Positions 54,038-62,889 of a DNA stretch of 64,000 bases are shown one piece after another. The notes under the pieces were generated by a model. That model saw only the letters and a program-made list of their open reading frames with translations, had not been told where the DNA came from and did not search any database. The stretch comes from Hyphomicrobiales bacterium (GTDB lineage Bacteria; Pseudomonadota; Alphaproteobacteria; Rhizobiales; Rhizobiaceae): assembly GCA_900468805.1 (NCBI GenBank), contig UEIF01000012.1, positions 62,001-126,000 on the forward strand, in the 5' to 3' direction. Each line of letters begins with the position of its first letter. Positions within the stretch are counted from its first letter, which is position 1. The position numbers and the translations under genes were made by a program.

Positions 54038-55891
54038 GTGAGCAGCGATGCGTCCACACGCGCGACGAAGCCTTCGGCTTCGCTGGCGCTTGCAACCGCG
54101 GCAGGGTGGGGCAAGGGCCTCTACACACTGTTCCGCATCACCGTCATGGCCTTCCGCCATCCCTGGCAAGCAGGCCTCGCCATCGGCGCCACCCTGATCG
54201 CCTCAACCTTCCAGCTTCTGATCCCCCGCCTGCTCGGCCAGGCGGTCGACCATACGCAGGTGGCGCTTCATGGCGGCACGGTCGGACAGCAGGCGCAGGA
54301 TGCGCTTTTGACGACGGCGCTGCTTCTGCTCGGCGCCAGCGTGCTGCGCGGCCTCTTCACGATGGTCCAGAACTATTACAGCGAGGCGGTCGGCCACCAT
54401 ATGGGCTACGAGCTGCGCCTTGCCTGTTACGAGAAGATCCAGCGCCTCTCCTTCTCCTTCCATGACAGCGTGCATTCGGGTGACCTGATCACGGTCGGCC
54501 TGCTCGATCTGGAAGGCGTGAGGATGTATTTTTCCACCGCGCTCGTGCGGGTTTTTCTGCTGACCATGCTGATCGGCATCGGCGCCTATATGCTGCTCTC
54601 GACCGACGTGGTGCTCGGTCTGCTGGCACTCTCCTTCGTGCCCTTCGTCGGCTGGCGCTCTTCTGCGACCCAGCTGCGCCTGCGTGCCACCTGGCTCGAC
54701 CTGCAGCAGCGGCTTTCGGTGCTGACGCGCATCATGGAAGAAAATCTTGGCGGCATTCGTGTCGTGCGCGCTTTCGCGGCCCAGGACCACGAACTCTCGA
54801 AGTTCGATGAGGCCTCGAAGAATGCACTGGAACTTGCCCATCAGCGTGTCGGCATTCGTGTCATCAATACCAGCGCCATGACCTTTTCCTTCTTTGTGGC
54901 CATGGGGCTGGTGCTGTGGGTCGGTGGCGGCAAGGTGCATTCTGGCGAGATCACCGTCGGTACGCTCGCCTCGTTCCTCACCTTCATGACCATCCTGCAG
55001 ATGCCAGTGCGCCAGCTCGGTCTGATGGTCAACGCCTTCGCACGTGCTTCGACCTGCGGTACGCGCCTGTTCGAGTTGCTCGACCTTGAGATCGCCGTGC
55101 GCGATGCACCCGATGCCAAGGAATTGACGATCACCGACGGCACGCTGCGCTTTGAAAATGTCAGCTTCGCCTACCCGAGCTCACCCATGCACGAGGTACT
55201 GCATGATGTCAGCTTCGAGGCAAAGCGCGGTGAGACGATCGGCATCGTCGGCCCGCCCGGCAGCGGCAAGTCGACGCTCGCACATTTGATCCCGCGCTTT
55301 TATGACCCGACAGGCGGCAAGGTCACCATCGACGGTCAGGATATCCGCAAGGCGACGCTGCAATCGCTTCGCCGGTCCGTTGCCGTCGTCCAGCAGGATT
55401 CCTTCCTGTTCACCACGACGATCGAAAACAACATCGCTTACGGCGATCCCTGGGCCAAGGAAGGCAGGATCGAGCGCGCCAGCGAAAGCGCGCAGTTGCA
55501 CAATTATGTGCTCGGCCTGCCGACCGGCTACGACACTGTCGTCGGCGAGCGCGGCGTCTCACTTTCCGGCGGCCAGCGCCAGAGGCTTTCGATCGCCCGC
55601 GCGCTGATGCTCAAACCCGCCGTGATGGTGTTCGACGATTCGACGGCTGCGATCGACGCAGCCACCGAACAGCGCATCCGCAGCGCCATGCGCCGCTACG
55701 CCGCTGATCGGGTGACGATCATTGTCGCCCACCGTCTGAGTTCGCTGATGCATGCCGACAGGATCTTTTTCATTGAGGGCGGCCGCATCGTCGAGCAGGG
55801 CACGCATGACGAGCTCTTGGCGCTCGGCGGACGATATAAGGCACTTTACGATTTGCAGGTGCGACCGGGCGACGACGCTTTGAGCGCGTAA
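54038..55891 (+). CDS. Heterodimeric ABC exporter, subunit with non-canonical Walker B
   Basis: 617 residues: six-helix membrane domain (about 40-320) and ATPase domain. Walker A G-P-P-G-S-G-K-S-T, Q-loop V-Q-Q-D-S-F-L-F, signature L-S-G-G-Q-R-Q, Walker B V-M-V-F-D-D-S-T-A-A-I-D, H-loop V-A-H-R-L. The catalytic Glu after the Walker B Asp is Asp here, as in the degenerate site of heterodimeric exporters. It starts at GTG (54038). The partner gene follows 23 bp later. Likely a lipid, glycolipid or drug exporter in the inner membrane; the substrate is not shown. Confidence 0.9.
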   Translation: MSSDASTRATKPSASLALATAAGWGKGLYTLFRITVMAFRHPWQAGLAIGATLIASTFQLLIPRLLGQAVDHTQVALHGGTVGQQAQDALLTTALLLLGASVLRGLFTMVQNYYSEAVGHHMGYELRLACYEKIQRLSFSFHDSVHSGDLITVGLLDLEGVRMYFSTALVRVFLLTMLIGIGAYMLLSTDVVLGLLALSFVPFVGWRSSATQLRLRATWLDLQQRLSVLTRIMEENLGGIRVVRAFAAQDHELSKFDEASKNALELAHQRVGIRVINTSAMTFSFFVAMGLVLWVGGGKVHSGEITVGTLASFLTFMTILQMPVRQLGLMVNAFARASTCGTRLFELLDLEIAVRDAPDAKELTITDGTLRFENVSFAYPSSPMHEVLHDVSFEAKRGETIGIVGPPGSGKSTLAHLIPRFYDPTGGKVTIDGQDIRKATLQSLRRSVAVVQQDSFLFTTTIENNIAYGDPWAKEGRIERASESAQLHNYVLGLPTGYDTVVGERGVSLSGGQRQRLSIARALMLKPAVMVFDDSTAAIDAATEQRIRSAMRRYAADRVTIIVAHRLSSLMHADRIFFIEGGRIVEQGTHDELLALGGRYKALYDLQVRPGDDALSA

Positions 55892-55914
55892 GAAACCGGC
55901 GCTGGAGGAAATAC

Positions 55915-57810
55915 ATGGCCGAGGAACTGGAAACCGAACGTCCCGACGTTCGCGAGGATGGCAGACGCCCGCCGCGGGCGGTCGTCGGGTCGCAGCGCGT
56001 CGAAGAGGAAATTTTCGGCAAGGTCTTCGATTCCAACATCGTCAAACGCATCTGGGCCTTTGTGCATCCCTACCGGCGCGACGTCATTCTGTCGGTTATT
56101 TCAGTGCTGGTCTTCACCGGCATGCAGCTGATGATCCCGCTGATCATCCGCTACGCCATCGACCATGGCATGCAGCCAGACACCAACAGCTCGGCTTTGA
56201 CATGGGCAATCGTTGCCTTCCTGATCGCCATCCTCATCAACTACGGCGCCAGCTACTTTCAGGAAACACTGGTTGGCGGCGTGGCGGAAAACGTGCTCTT
56301 CGATATCCGCAGGGCCATGTTCTCGCATCTCCAGCGCGTTTCACTGTCCTTCATGGACAAGACGGAAGTCGGCCGGCTGATGTCGCGCCTGCAGGGCGAC
56401 GTAAATTCGATGCAGGAATTCCTTGAGACCTGCGTGCTGTCGGTCGGCGATATCTTCCTGCTGTTCGGCATCGTCTTCGTGATGCTCTATCTGGATTTCA
56501 AGCTCGGCCTGCTGACACTTTCCGTGCTGCCGGTGCTCTTCATCGTGCGGCTCTTCTGGCTGCCGCTTGCGCGCAAATCCTTCATGGCCGCGCATGAGAC
56601 GAATTCGGTGGCGAACGGCGCCTTGGCGGAAGCGATTCACGGCGTGCGCGCGGTCCAGAGCATGGACCGGCAGGATGTCAACTTCACGCTCTATGACGAC
56701 AAGGCGCATGCCAACCTGCTGACGCATCTGACGGCGGCGCGGTACGCCCAGGTCATGGTCCCGATCGTCGATTCGCTGACCGGTATCGCCATGGCGCTCG
56801 TCATCGTTGTCGGCGGTTCGCGCGTGTTGAACCAGGCGCTCGACGTCGGCGTGCTTGTCGCCTTCCTCTTCTACATTCAGCGTTTCTTCGACCCAATCCG
56901 CTCACTGACCCTGCAATATTCGGTCATGCAGCGCGCCATGGCGTCTGGCCAGCGGTTGACCGATGTGCTTGACGTGCCCGTCGATATCAAGGACGCACCC
57001 GACGCCAAGGTGCTGTCGCCCGATATGGACGGATCGGTCGAGTTCCGCGACGTCGTCTTCGGCTACAATCCGAAGCATCCGGTGCTCAAACATGTGAGCT
57101 TCAGGGTAAATCCCGGCGAGACGGTCGCTCTCGTCGGCCCGACGGGATCGGGCAAATCGAGCTGTATGTCGCTGATCCACCGCTTCTATGAAGTGCAGCA
57201 GGGACAGGTCGTGGTCGGCGGGCACGACGTGCGCGAGCTGACACAGGATTCTCTCGGCCAGCAGATCGCCATGGTGCTGCAGGAACCCTTCCTCTTCACA
57301 GGCACCGTCTTCGAAAATATCCGCTACCACAAGGCTGAAGCGACACGGGAACAGGTCATCATGGCCGCCAAGGCCGTCGGCGCGCATGACTTCATCATGC
57401 GCCTGCCGCTCGGCTATGACAGCATGCTTGGAGAGCGCGGCGGCAATCTTTCGCTCGGCCAGCGCCAGCTACTCTCCTTTGCCCGCGCGCTGGTGGCCGA
57501 TGCCAAGATCCTTGTGCTCGATGAGGCAACGGCCAATATTGACAGCTATACCGAAATGCTGATCCAGAAGGCGCTGGTAAAGCTGCTCGAAAACCGGACC
57601 GGCCTCGTCATCGCCCACCGGTTGGCAACGATCCGGGAAGCTGACCGCATCATCGTGCTGCAGAATGGCGAGATCGTCGAGAGCGGCAATCACCAGCAAC
57701 TCATGAAGAACGGCAAGCTTTATTCGAAACTCTATAACCTCAACTATGCATCCTTCGACGATATTCCCGAGGATGTGCTGGAAGAGACGGCGACGCAATC
57801 GGCTACCTGA
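55915..57810 (+). CDS. Heterodimeric ABC exporter, catalytic partner subunit
   Basis: 631 residues: a charged N-terminal extension of about 45 residues, a six-helix membrane domain, then the ATPase domain with G-P-T-G-S-G-K-S-S, Q-loop L-Q-E-P-F-L-F, signature L-S-L-G-Q-R-Q, Walker B I-L-V-L-D-E-A-T-A-N-I-D and H-loop I-A-H-R-L. Walker B is canonical but the signature is altered (L-S-L-G-Q). Combined with its partner this yields one complete and one impaired composite ATP site. GGAGG precedes the ATG. There is a 191-bp gap to the next gene. Confidence 0.9.
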   Translation: MAEELETERPDVREDGRRPPRAVVGSQRVEEEIFGKVFDSNIVKRIWAFVHPYRRDVILSVISVLVFTGMQLMIPLIIRYAIDHGMQPDTNSSALTWAIVAFLIAILINYGASYFQETLVGGVAENVLFDIRRAMFSHLQRVSLSFMDKTEVGRLMSRLQGDVNSMQEFLETCVLSVGDIFLLFGIVFVMLYLDFKLGLLTLSVLPVLFIVRLFWLPLARKSFMAAHETNSVANGALAEAIHGVRAVQSMDRQDVNFTLYDDKAHANLLTHLTAARYAQVMVPIVDSLTGIAMALVIVVGGSRVLNQALDVGVLVAFLFYIQRFFDPIRSLTLQYSVMQRAMASGQRLTDVLDVPVDIKDAPDAKVLSPDMDGSVEFRDVVFGYNPKHPVLKHVSFRVNPGETVALVGPTGSGKSSCMSLIHRFYEVQQGQVVVGGHDVRELTQDSLGQQIAMVLQEPFLFTGTVFENIRYHKAEATREQVIMAAKAVGAHDFIMRLPLGYDSMLGERGGNLSLGQRQLLSFARALVADAKILVLDEATANIDSYTEMLIQKALVKLLENRTGLVIAHRLATIREADRIIVLQNGEIVESGNHQQLMKNGKLYSKLYNLNYASFDDIPEDVLEETATQSAT

Positions 57811-58001
57811 TGCCGGCAGTTGCGATTGCGCGTTTGACCCGGCCGAATTCGCCCTGAGGATTTCAGTGCAAAACATAAATTGAGGCCCTTACGCGCCGTT
57901 TCCGGGGGGCTTGCCTCAAAAGGTGCAAGATTTGAACGAACAAACGCCCCCGTGGAGCATTTTATGTTCTATAGGGGCGATTTGCGACTAAGGAGAATGT
58001 T

Positions 58002-58307
58002 ATGAAGAGAATTGTTAGCAGTCTGTTGATTGCGACGGCCCTTGTGGGCTCGGCTATTCAGCCTGCTGCCGCACGCGACCATCATCACCACGACAACACC
58101 GGCCGTGCCATTGCCGGCGGACTGGCAGCGGGTGTCGTCGGTGGTCTGATCGGCGGCGCCATCGTCAACAGCGGTCCCCGCTATGTCGACGGCCCCCGTT
58201 ATTATGATGCAGGCCCACCGCCGCCGAGGTGCTGGTACGAGGATCGTGACGTCCGCAACCGCTATGATGGCGGCTATCATACCGAAACCGTACGGGTCTG
58301 CGACTAG
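58002..58307 (+). CDS. Small secreted protein with Gly-zipper and His tract
   Basis: 101 residues. A Sec signal (hydrophobic 5-18, cleavage after A-A-A near 24) is followed by R-D-H-H-H-H-D, then a Gly-zipper-like segment (A-I-A-G-G-L-A-A-G-V-V-G-G-L-I-G-G-A-I-V), a Tyr/Pro-rich linker and a C-terminal part with two Cys (W-Y-E-D-R-D and V-R-V-C-D). Similar small envelope proteins are common in rhizobia; the function is unknown. Strong AAGGAGA before the ATG. Confidence 0.75.
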   Translation: MKRIVSSLLIATALVGSAIQPAAARDHHHHDNTGRAIAGGLAAGVVGGLIGGAIVNSGPRYVDGPRYYDAGPPPPRCWYEDRDVRNRYDGGYHTETVRVCD

Positions 58308-58797
58308 TGGCTTCGAGAAGCGCCTGATGCATTAAAGCGGCGTTGACCTGATCCTTGGTTATCGCCGCTGCCTCTCGCCCCTTCGGCCGGGATTGCAGCT
58401 GCAATCCCGGCCGTACTTTTCCAGCAATTGACAAGAGCTGCCAGCGACATCAGCTGCGAACCATTCCAGCCAAGCGGAAAATCCTCATCTGTCATTTGCC
58501 TGCAAAGAACCGCCGTTAGGTGTCGGCCTGGGGCCATGGCTGTGCGACATGATTGCACCAATGCAACGGGCAGAGAAATGAACCGGGACGATTTCCTGAA
58601 ACGGCAGAACGTTGCAACCCGCTCCGCGACCCATGTCAACTTGCTGCCATCGCTCTCTATATATGTGGCGGCGGGGATTGCCGAATCTCATCACCCGTCC
58701 TTCGGCGGCTCATCCAGCGCTGGTTTTCAATGCTGACCGTTGTTGAGCGGTTTCAGAAGGCGGAAGTTGTCGTGCGTGAGACATTGAGGGAAAACCG
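58308..58797. other. 490-bp intergenic region before the LacI gene
   Basis: Holds the 30-bp palindrome (58384-58413) near its start. The rest, about 380 bp, has no convincing gene. Open frames here lack ribosome binding sites and family resemblance. TGAGGGA lies about 8 bases before the LacI start. No LacI-type operator palindrome was clear to me. Confidence 0.4.
58384..58413. terminator. 30-bp perfect palindrome, likely terminator
   Basis: A perfect palindrome: the arm CGGCCGGGATTGCAG is followed directly by its reverse complement, giving a 13-bp stem with an AGCT loop. TACTTTT follows on the plus strand. It lies 77 bp after the Gly-zipper gene. Probably an intrinsic terminator for that gene; a dimeric regulator site is the alternative. 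Confidence 0.6.
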
Positions 58798-59838
58798 ATG
58801 ACTGATGGTCCGGTGAACGACGTCAAGACGCCGAAGAAGGAGCGTATGCGCTTCGTGAGCGCCGAACAGGTGGCGCAACTTGCCGGCGTTTCCCGTTCGG
58901 CCGTATCGCGCACCTTTACGCCGGGAGCAAGCGTTGCGCCGGCGACGCGCGAGAAGGTGCTGCGCGCGGCTGAGGAACTCGGCTACCACGTCAACGATCT
59001 TGCGCGCGGCGTGCTGGCCAATCAGAGCCGCCTCGTCGGTATCGTCGCCACCAAGCCGGAAGTCGGCTTCCGCGCGCATCTCGCCGCCGCCCTCGCCAAA
59101 TTCCTGATCCAGCGCGGCAGCATTCCAATCCTCATCAATACCGGTCAGACGGAGGACGAACTGCTGGCCGCCCAGAAGATGCTGATCGGTCACCGTGCCG
59201 AAGCGATCATCATCCTCTCCGGTTCGCCGCCAGCGAGCTTCTTCGAACTTGCCCAGCGCAACGGCCAGCCGCTTGTGGTCATCGGCCGTTCCGAACCGGA
59301 TGCCGACCACGTGCGCGCGGGTAACTCGGAAGCCTCCCGCAAGGCAGCAACGGTTTTCTTCGAAGCTGGACGACGCCGCCTGGCAGTCGCCGGCTCCAAC
59401 ACCGGCACACCGAGCATCATCGAGCGCGAAAACGCCTTCCTGTCGACGGCAGAAGGTCTGGGTGCGGACGTGTTCATCGGCCGCGGCGCGGATTCGGATT
59501 ATGAGAGCGGCATTACCGCCGGCCGCGCCCTGTTTTCGAAATCCGTGCACCCTGATGCCGTCTACTGCGCCAACGACCAGATCGCCTTCGGGCTTATGGA
59601 CTACGTGCGGCAGGAGGTGAAACTGCGCATTCCCGAGGATGTCGCCATCATCGGCTTCGACGATGTTCCAGAGGCATCCTGGCTGAGCTACCAGCTGACG
59701 ACCTTCCGCCAGGATCCGCTCGTCATGGCGCTGCGTGCCGTCGAACTGATGGAGCGCCGCCTCGAAAATCCGGACTTGCCGCCGGGGTATGAACGCGTCA
59801 TTCCTGAGCTCGTCATCCGCCAGAGCTTCAGGCCCTGA
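58798..59838 (+). CDS. LacI-family transcriptional regulator
   Basis: 346 residues. The N-terminal HTH is V-S-A-E-Q-V-A-Q-L-A-G-V-S-R-S-A-V-S-R-T-F (about 19-39), followed by the hinge helix region A-T-R-E-K-V-L-R-A-A-E-E-L-G-Y-H-V-N. The periplasmic-binding-protein-like effector domain has G-I-V-A-T-K-P, I-I-G-F-D-D-V-P-E-A-S-W and a typical end P-E-L-V-I-R-Q-S. The N-terminal 18 residues before the HTH are longer than usual. It is followed 18 bp later by the inositol-monophosphatase-like gene, so the two are likely cotranscribed. Confidence 0.9.
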   Translation: MTDGPVNDVKTPKKERMRFVSAEQVAQLAGVSRSAVSRTFTPGASVAPATREKVLRAAEELGYHVNDLARGVLANQSRLVGIVATKPEVGFRAHLAAALAKFLIQRGSIPILINTGQTEDELLAAQKMLIGHRAEAIIILSGSPPASFFELAQRNGQPLVVIGRSEPDADHVRAGNSEASRKAATVFFEAGRRRLAVAGSNTGTPSIIERENAFLSTAEGLGADVFIGRGADSDYESGITAGRALFSKSVHPDAVYCANDQIAFGLMDYVRQEVKLRIPEDVAIIGFDDVPEASWLSYQLTTFRQDPLVMALRAVELMERRLENPDLPPGYERVIPELVIRQSFRP

Positions 59839-59856
59839 TTCCTGTCCGAAAGTCCC

Positions 59857-60669
59857 ATGCATTGCGAATTTCCTGATGATGCCCGCTTCGTGCTTGCCAA
59901 AGACGTGATCCTCGATGCGGCCGGAAAGGCGCTCTCCTACTTCGCCGATCTCGCCTCGCTCGAAACCGGCCATAAGCTGAACGGCCAGGATGTGGTGAGC
60001 CAGGCCGATAAGGCCGTGGAGGCGATGATCCGCGACCGCATAACCGCCGCCTTCCCGGATGACGGCGTGCTCGGTGAAGAGGAAGGGCTGGCGGACGGTC
60101 CCTCGGGCTATCTCTGGGTCGTCGATCCGATCGACGGCACGAGCTGCTTCGTGCATGGCATCGACCAGTGGTGCATCTCGATTGCCGTCATGAAGGCTGA
60201 TGAGACTGTGCTCGGCCTTATCTGCCAGCCGACGACAGGCGATCTCTTCGTGGCGAAGAAAGGCGAAGGTGCCTTCCTGAATGGTAATGCGATCAGCATC
60301 GACAAGGCGACGGTGATTGGTACCGGCCTTCTCGGCGTCGGCGCCAATTTCCGCATCCCGCTGAAGCAGGTCTCGATCTTCATCCACCTGCTGCTGGAAG
60401 CCGGTGGCATGTTCATCCGCAATGGCTCCGGCGCACTGATGCTGGCACAGGTCGCCTGCGGCCGGCTCGCCGGCTATTACGAACCGCATATCAACGCCTG
60501 GGACTGCATGGCCGGGCTATTGATGATCCGTGAAGCCGGCGGATGGACCGAAGCCTTCCCCGGTAAGGGCACACTTTTGACCGGCGGCCCGGTCATCGCC
60601 GCAGCGCCCGGGGTAAGGGACGATCTCCTGACGCTCGTCGGCCGTTCTCTGCAGGATGAATTGGCCTAA
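59857..60669 (+). CDS. Inositol monophosphatase-family phosphatase
   Basis: 270 residues. Metal motifs are G-E-E-E (about 73-76) and V-V-D-P-I-D-G-T-S-C-F (about 88-98), with the second conserved W-D in N-A-W-D-C-M-A-G. Family enzymes remove phosphate from inositol phosphate, histidinol phosphate, fructose bisphosphate or PAP. D-G-T-S replaces the more common D-G-T-x-N-F order, in keeping with a side branch; the substrate may be a sugar phosphate. It follows the LacI gene closely and ends 5 bp from the convergent LysR gene. Confidence 0.87.
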   Translation: MHCEFPDDARFVLAKDVILDAAGKALSYFADLASLETGHKLNGQDVVSQADKAVEAMIRDRITAAFPDDGVLGEEEGLADGPSGYLWVVDPIDGTSCFVHGIDQWCISIAVMKADETVLGLICQPTTGDLFVAKKGEGAFLNGNAISIDKATVIGTGLLGVGANFRIPLKQVSIFIHLLLEAGGMFIRNGSGALMLAQVACGRLAGYYEPHINAWDCMAGLLMIREAGGWTEAFPGKGTLLTGGPVIAAAPGVRDDLLTLVGRSLQDELA

Positions 60670-60674
60670 ACCTA

Positions 60675-61607
60675 CTAGGTTGTTCGCCCAGCCTCGCTGG
60701 TCGGGGATGAACTTGATGCGATCCTCTCCGTCAGATCGACGAAATTGCGAATGAGCGCAAGGCGCGCGTCGGCGCGGTGGGCGACATAGAGCGGTAGCGG
60801 CGGCAGATCGCCCGGAAAGAGCGGCCGATAGACGACCGATTCCCGATGCAGCACCCGCATCGATGCCGGCACGACAGTCAGACCGCGCCCGCCGGCCACC
60901 AGATTGATGGCAGCGATGATTCGCGAGACCTCATCGACGATCCGCGGTGTAACACCGGCTGTGCGGAAAGTTTCCATCAGGCGCTCGAAGATCCCGGGTC
61001 CATCCGTGCGTCGATAGACGACCATATCGACATCGTGGAGCATACCGAGCGTCAGCGGTTCACCCTCCGCCTCGGCGTAGGGGTGGCCGCGCGGGATAGC
61101 GACCAGCATGTCCTCTTCCGAGAGAGCCCGTGCCGTCAGCTCCGGAAAGCGCTTCGCATCGATATGCAGCAGCGCGACATCGACGCGCTGCTGCTGAAGG
61201 GCAAGGATTAGCTCATAGGTCTCGCTCTCCTCGACCACGATCTCGGCAAGCGGAAAGGCGCGGCGGAACTGCTGGAGGAATTGCGGCGCAAGCACATGCA
61301 GCGAGGCCGAGCTGGTGAAGCCGACCGACAGCCGGCCGCTTTCGCCTTTGCTGAAGCGGCGCACATTGTCGACCGCCAACTGCGACCGCCGAAGGATATC
61401 GCGTGCCTCCTGCAGGAACAGTTCGCCCGCACTGTTCAGGGCGACCCGGCGGGGAGACCGGTCGAACAGCGAGACGCCGAGCTCATATTCGAGATCCCTG
61501 ATCTGCTGGCCGAGAGGCGGCTGCTGGATGTGCAGGCGCTCGGCGGCGCGGTTGAAGCTCCCCTCCTCCGCGACGGCCACGAAATATCTGAGATGCCTGA
61601 GTTCCAT
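60675..61607 (-). CDS. LysR-family transcriptional regulator
   Basis: 310 residues. The HTH reads M-E-L-R-H-L-R-Y-F-V-A-V-A-E-E-G-S-F-N-R-A-A-E-R-L and Q-Q-P-P-L-G-Q-Q-I-R-D-L-E, typical of the BenM/CatM-like branch for aromatic catabolism. The effector domain follows from about 90. It is divergent from the NicC-like hydroxylase gene with 108 bp between them, so it probably controls the hydroxylase cluster. The spacer is AT-rich (AATATAAATATT at about 61643). Confidence 0.9.
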   Translation of the reverse strand: MELRHLRYFVAVAEEGSFNRAAERLHIQQPPLGQQIRDLEYELGVSLFDRSPRRVALNSAGELFLQEARDILRRSQLAVDNVRRFSKGESGRLSVGFTSSASLHVLAPQFLQQFRRAFPLAEIVVEESETYELILALQQQRVDVALLHIDAKRFPELTARALSEEDMLVAIPRGHPYAEAEGEPLTLGMLHDVDMVVYRRTDGPGIFERLMETFRTAGVTPRIVDEVSRIIAAINLVAGGRGLTVVPASMRVLHRESVVYRPLFPGDLPPLPLYVAHRADARLALIRNFVDLTERIASSSSPTSEAGRTT

Positions 61608-61715
61608 CGATTACCTAGAACTTTTTGAGTTTAAGTGTTGAACAATATAAATATTTTACATGCACATGTCACGCCTCTAGGCTCGTCCCAACTTGACCGA
61701 CACGGAGGAGACGAC

Positions 61716-62876
61716 ATGGCCAAGAGCAAACCGAAAATCGCAATCATTGGTGCCGGAATGGGCGGCCTTGCCGCAGCGGCGACACTGCGCAAGGTCGGCA
61801 TAGATGTCCAGGTTTACGAGCAGGCGCCGAAATTTGCGCGCGTCGGCGCCGGCATTCAGATGCTGCCGAATTCATCGCATGTCCTGCGCGGCATCGGCGT
61901 GCTGGATCGCCTCAAGAAGATTGCCTTCGAACCCTATTCCCACCTCAACCGCGTCTGGGACACCGGCGAGATCAAGCGCGAGCTGCCGATGCCGGAAGAT
62001 CTTTATGGCGCGCCGTTCCTCTGCATGCATCGCGCCGACTTGCATGAGGCGCTTTATTCAGTGCTTCCGCCCGAGATTGTTCATCTCGGCAAGAAGCTCA
62101 TCGGCCTCGATCAGAAAAACGGCGGCGTCAGCCTTTCTTTCGCCGACGGCACGAAGGTCGAAGCGGATGCGGTCATTGCCGCAGATGGCGTTCACTCGCT
62201 GGTGCGCGAGACCATCGTCGGTCCCGACGCGCCGCTCCACAAGGGACGCATCGCCTATCGCGCAGTCTTCGATGCCAGCCTGATGAACGGTGGCACGATT
62301 GCACCCTCCAGAACAAAGTGGTGGGGCCTCGACCGGCACATCGTCATCTACTATACGGCAGCAGACCGGAGCTCGCTCTACTTCGTCACCAGTGTTCCCG
62401 AGTCGGCCGACTGGATGACAACCGAATCCTGGTCGTCAAAGGGCGACGTCAAGGAGTTGCGCGCCGCCTATGAAGGCTTCCATCCGGAAGTTCAGATGGT
62501 GCTCAACGCCTGCCCGGATTGCCATAAATGGGCAATTCTCGAACGCGAACCGCTGCCACGCTGGAGCGATGGGCGCGTTGCGCTTCTGGGCGACGCCTGC
62601 CATCCGATGACGCCCTATATGGCCCAGGGTGCCGCAACCTCCATCGAGGATGCCGCCGTGCTGGCACGCTGCCTCGAGGCCGTCGACAATGACGATATCG
62701 AAGGCGCCTTCCGCCGCTACGAGGCAAACCGCAAGCCGCGCACGTCTCGCATCCAGGCGATCTCCAGCGCCAATACATGGATGTCGGGTGGCAACGAAGA
62801 TACGACATGGCTCTACGGCTATGACGCCTGGAACGTGCCGCTGGTCGGCGAAAATGACCTGGCAATGACCGGCTGA
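61716..62876 (+). CDS. FAD-dependent hydroxylase, 6-hydroxynicotinate 3-monooxygenase-like (NicC)
   Basis: 386 residues of the class A flavin monooxygenases: FAD motif I-I-G-A-G-M-G-G-L-A-A (about 9-19), R-V-G-A-G-I-Q-M-L-P-N-S, D-G family motif A-D-G-V-H-S, and G-D-A-C-H-P-M-T-P-Y-M-A-Q-G-A at about 290. From memory it follows Pseudomonas NicC along its length, with K-W-W ... D-R-H, I-Y-Y-T and the C-terminal S-x-A-N-T-W and W-L-Y-G-Y-D. NicC turns 6-hydroxynicotinate into 2,5-dihydroxypyridine. Salicylate hydroxylase relatives are the alternative. Strong GGAGGAG before the ATG at 61716. Confidence 0.78.
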   Translation: MAKSKPKIAIIGAGMGGLAAAATLRKVGIDVQVYEQAPKFARVGAGIQMLPNSSHVLRGIGVLDRLKKIAFEPYSHLNRVWDTGEIKRELPMPEDLYGAPFLCMHRADLHEALYSVLPPEIVHLGKKLIGLDQKNGGVSLSFADGTKVEADAVIAADGVHSLVRETIVGPDAPLHKGRIAYRAVFDASLMNGGTIAPSRTKWWGLDRHIVIYYTAADRSSLYFVTSVPESADWMTTESWSSKGDVKELRAAYEGFHPEVQMVLNACPDCHKWAILEREPLPRWSDGRVALLGDACHPMTPYMAQGAATSIEDAAVLARCLEAVDNDDIEGAFRRYEANRKPRTSRIQAISSANTWMSGGNEDTTWLYGYDAWNVPLVGENDLAMTG

Positions 62877-62889
62877 TCGGAACGGCAAG

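Noticed and set aside
53729..54169. Upstream extension of the aldose epimerase frame into the ABC exporter gene
   Set aside because: It would overlap the start of the exporter gene, and the natural M-S-S-T-V-R-I start lies at 53728.
58428..58736. 102-codon plus-strand frame before the LacI gene
   Set aside because: No ribosome binding site and no domain-like sequence.
58753..60489. A 578-codon open frame on the minus strand opposite the LacI and inositol-monophosphatase genes
   Set aside because: Both plus-strand genes have intact family motifs; the antisense frame shows none.
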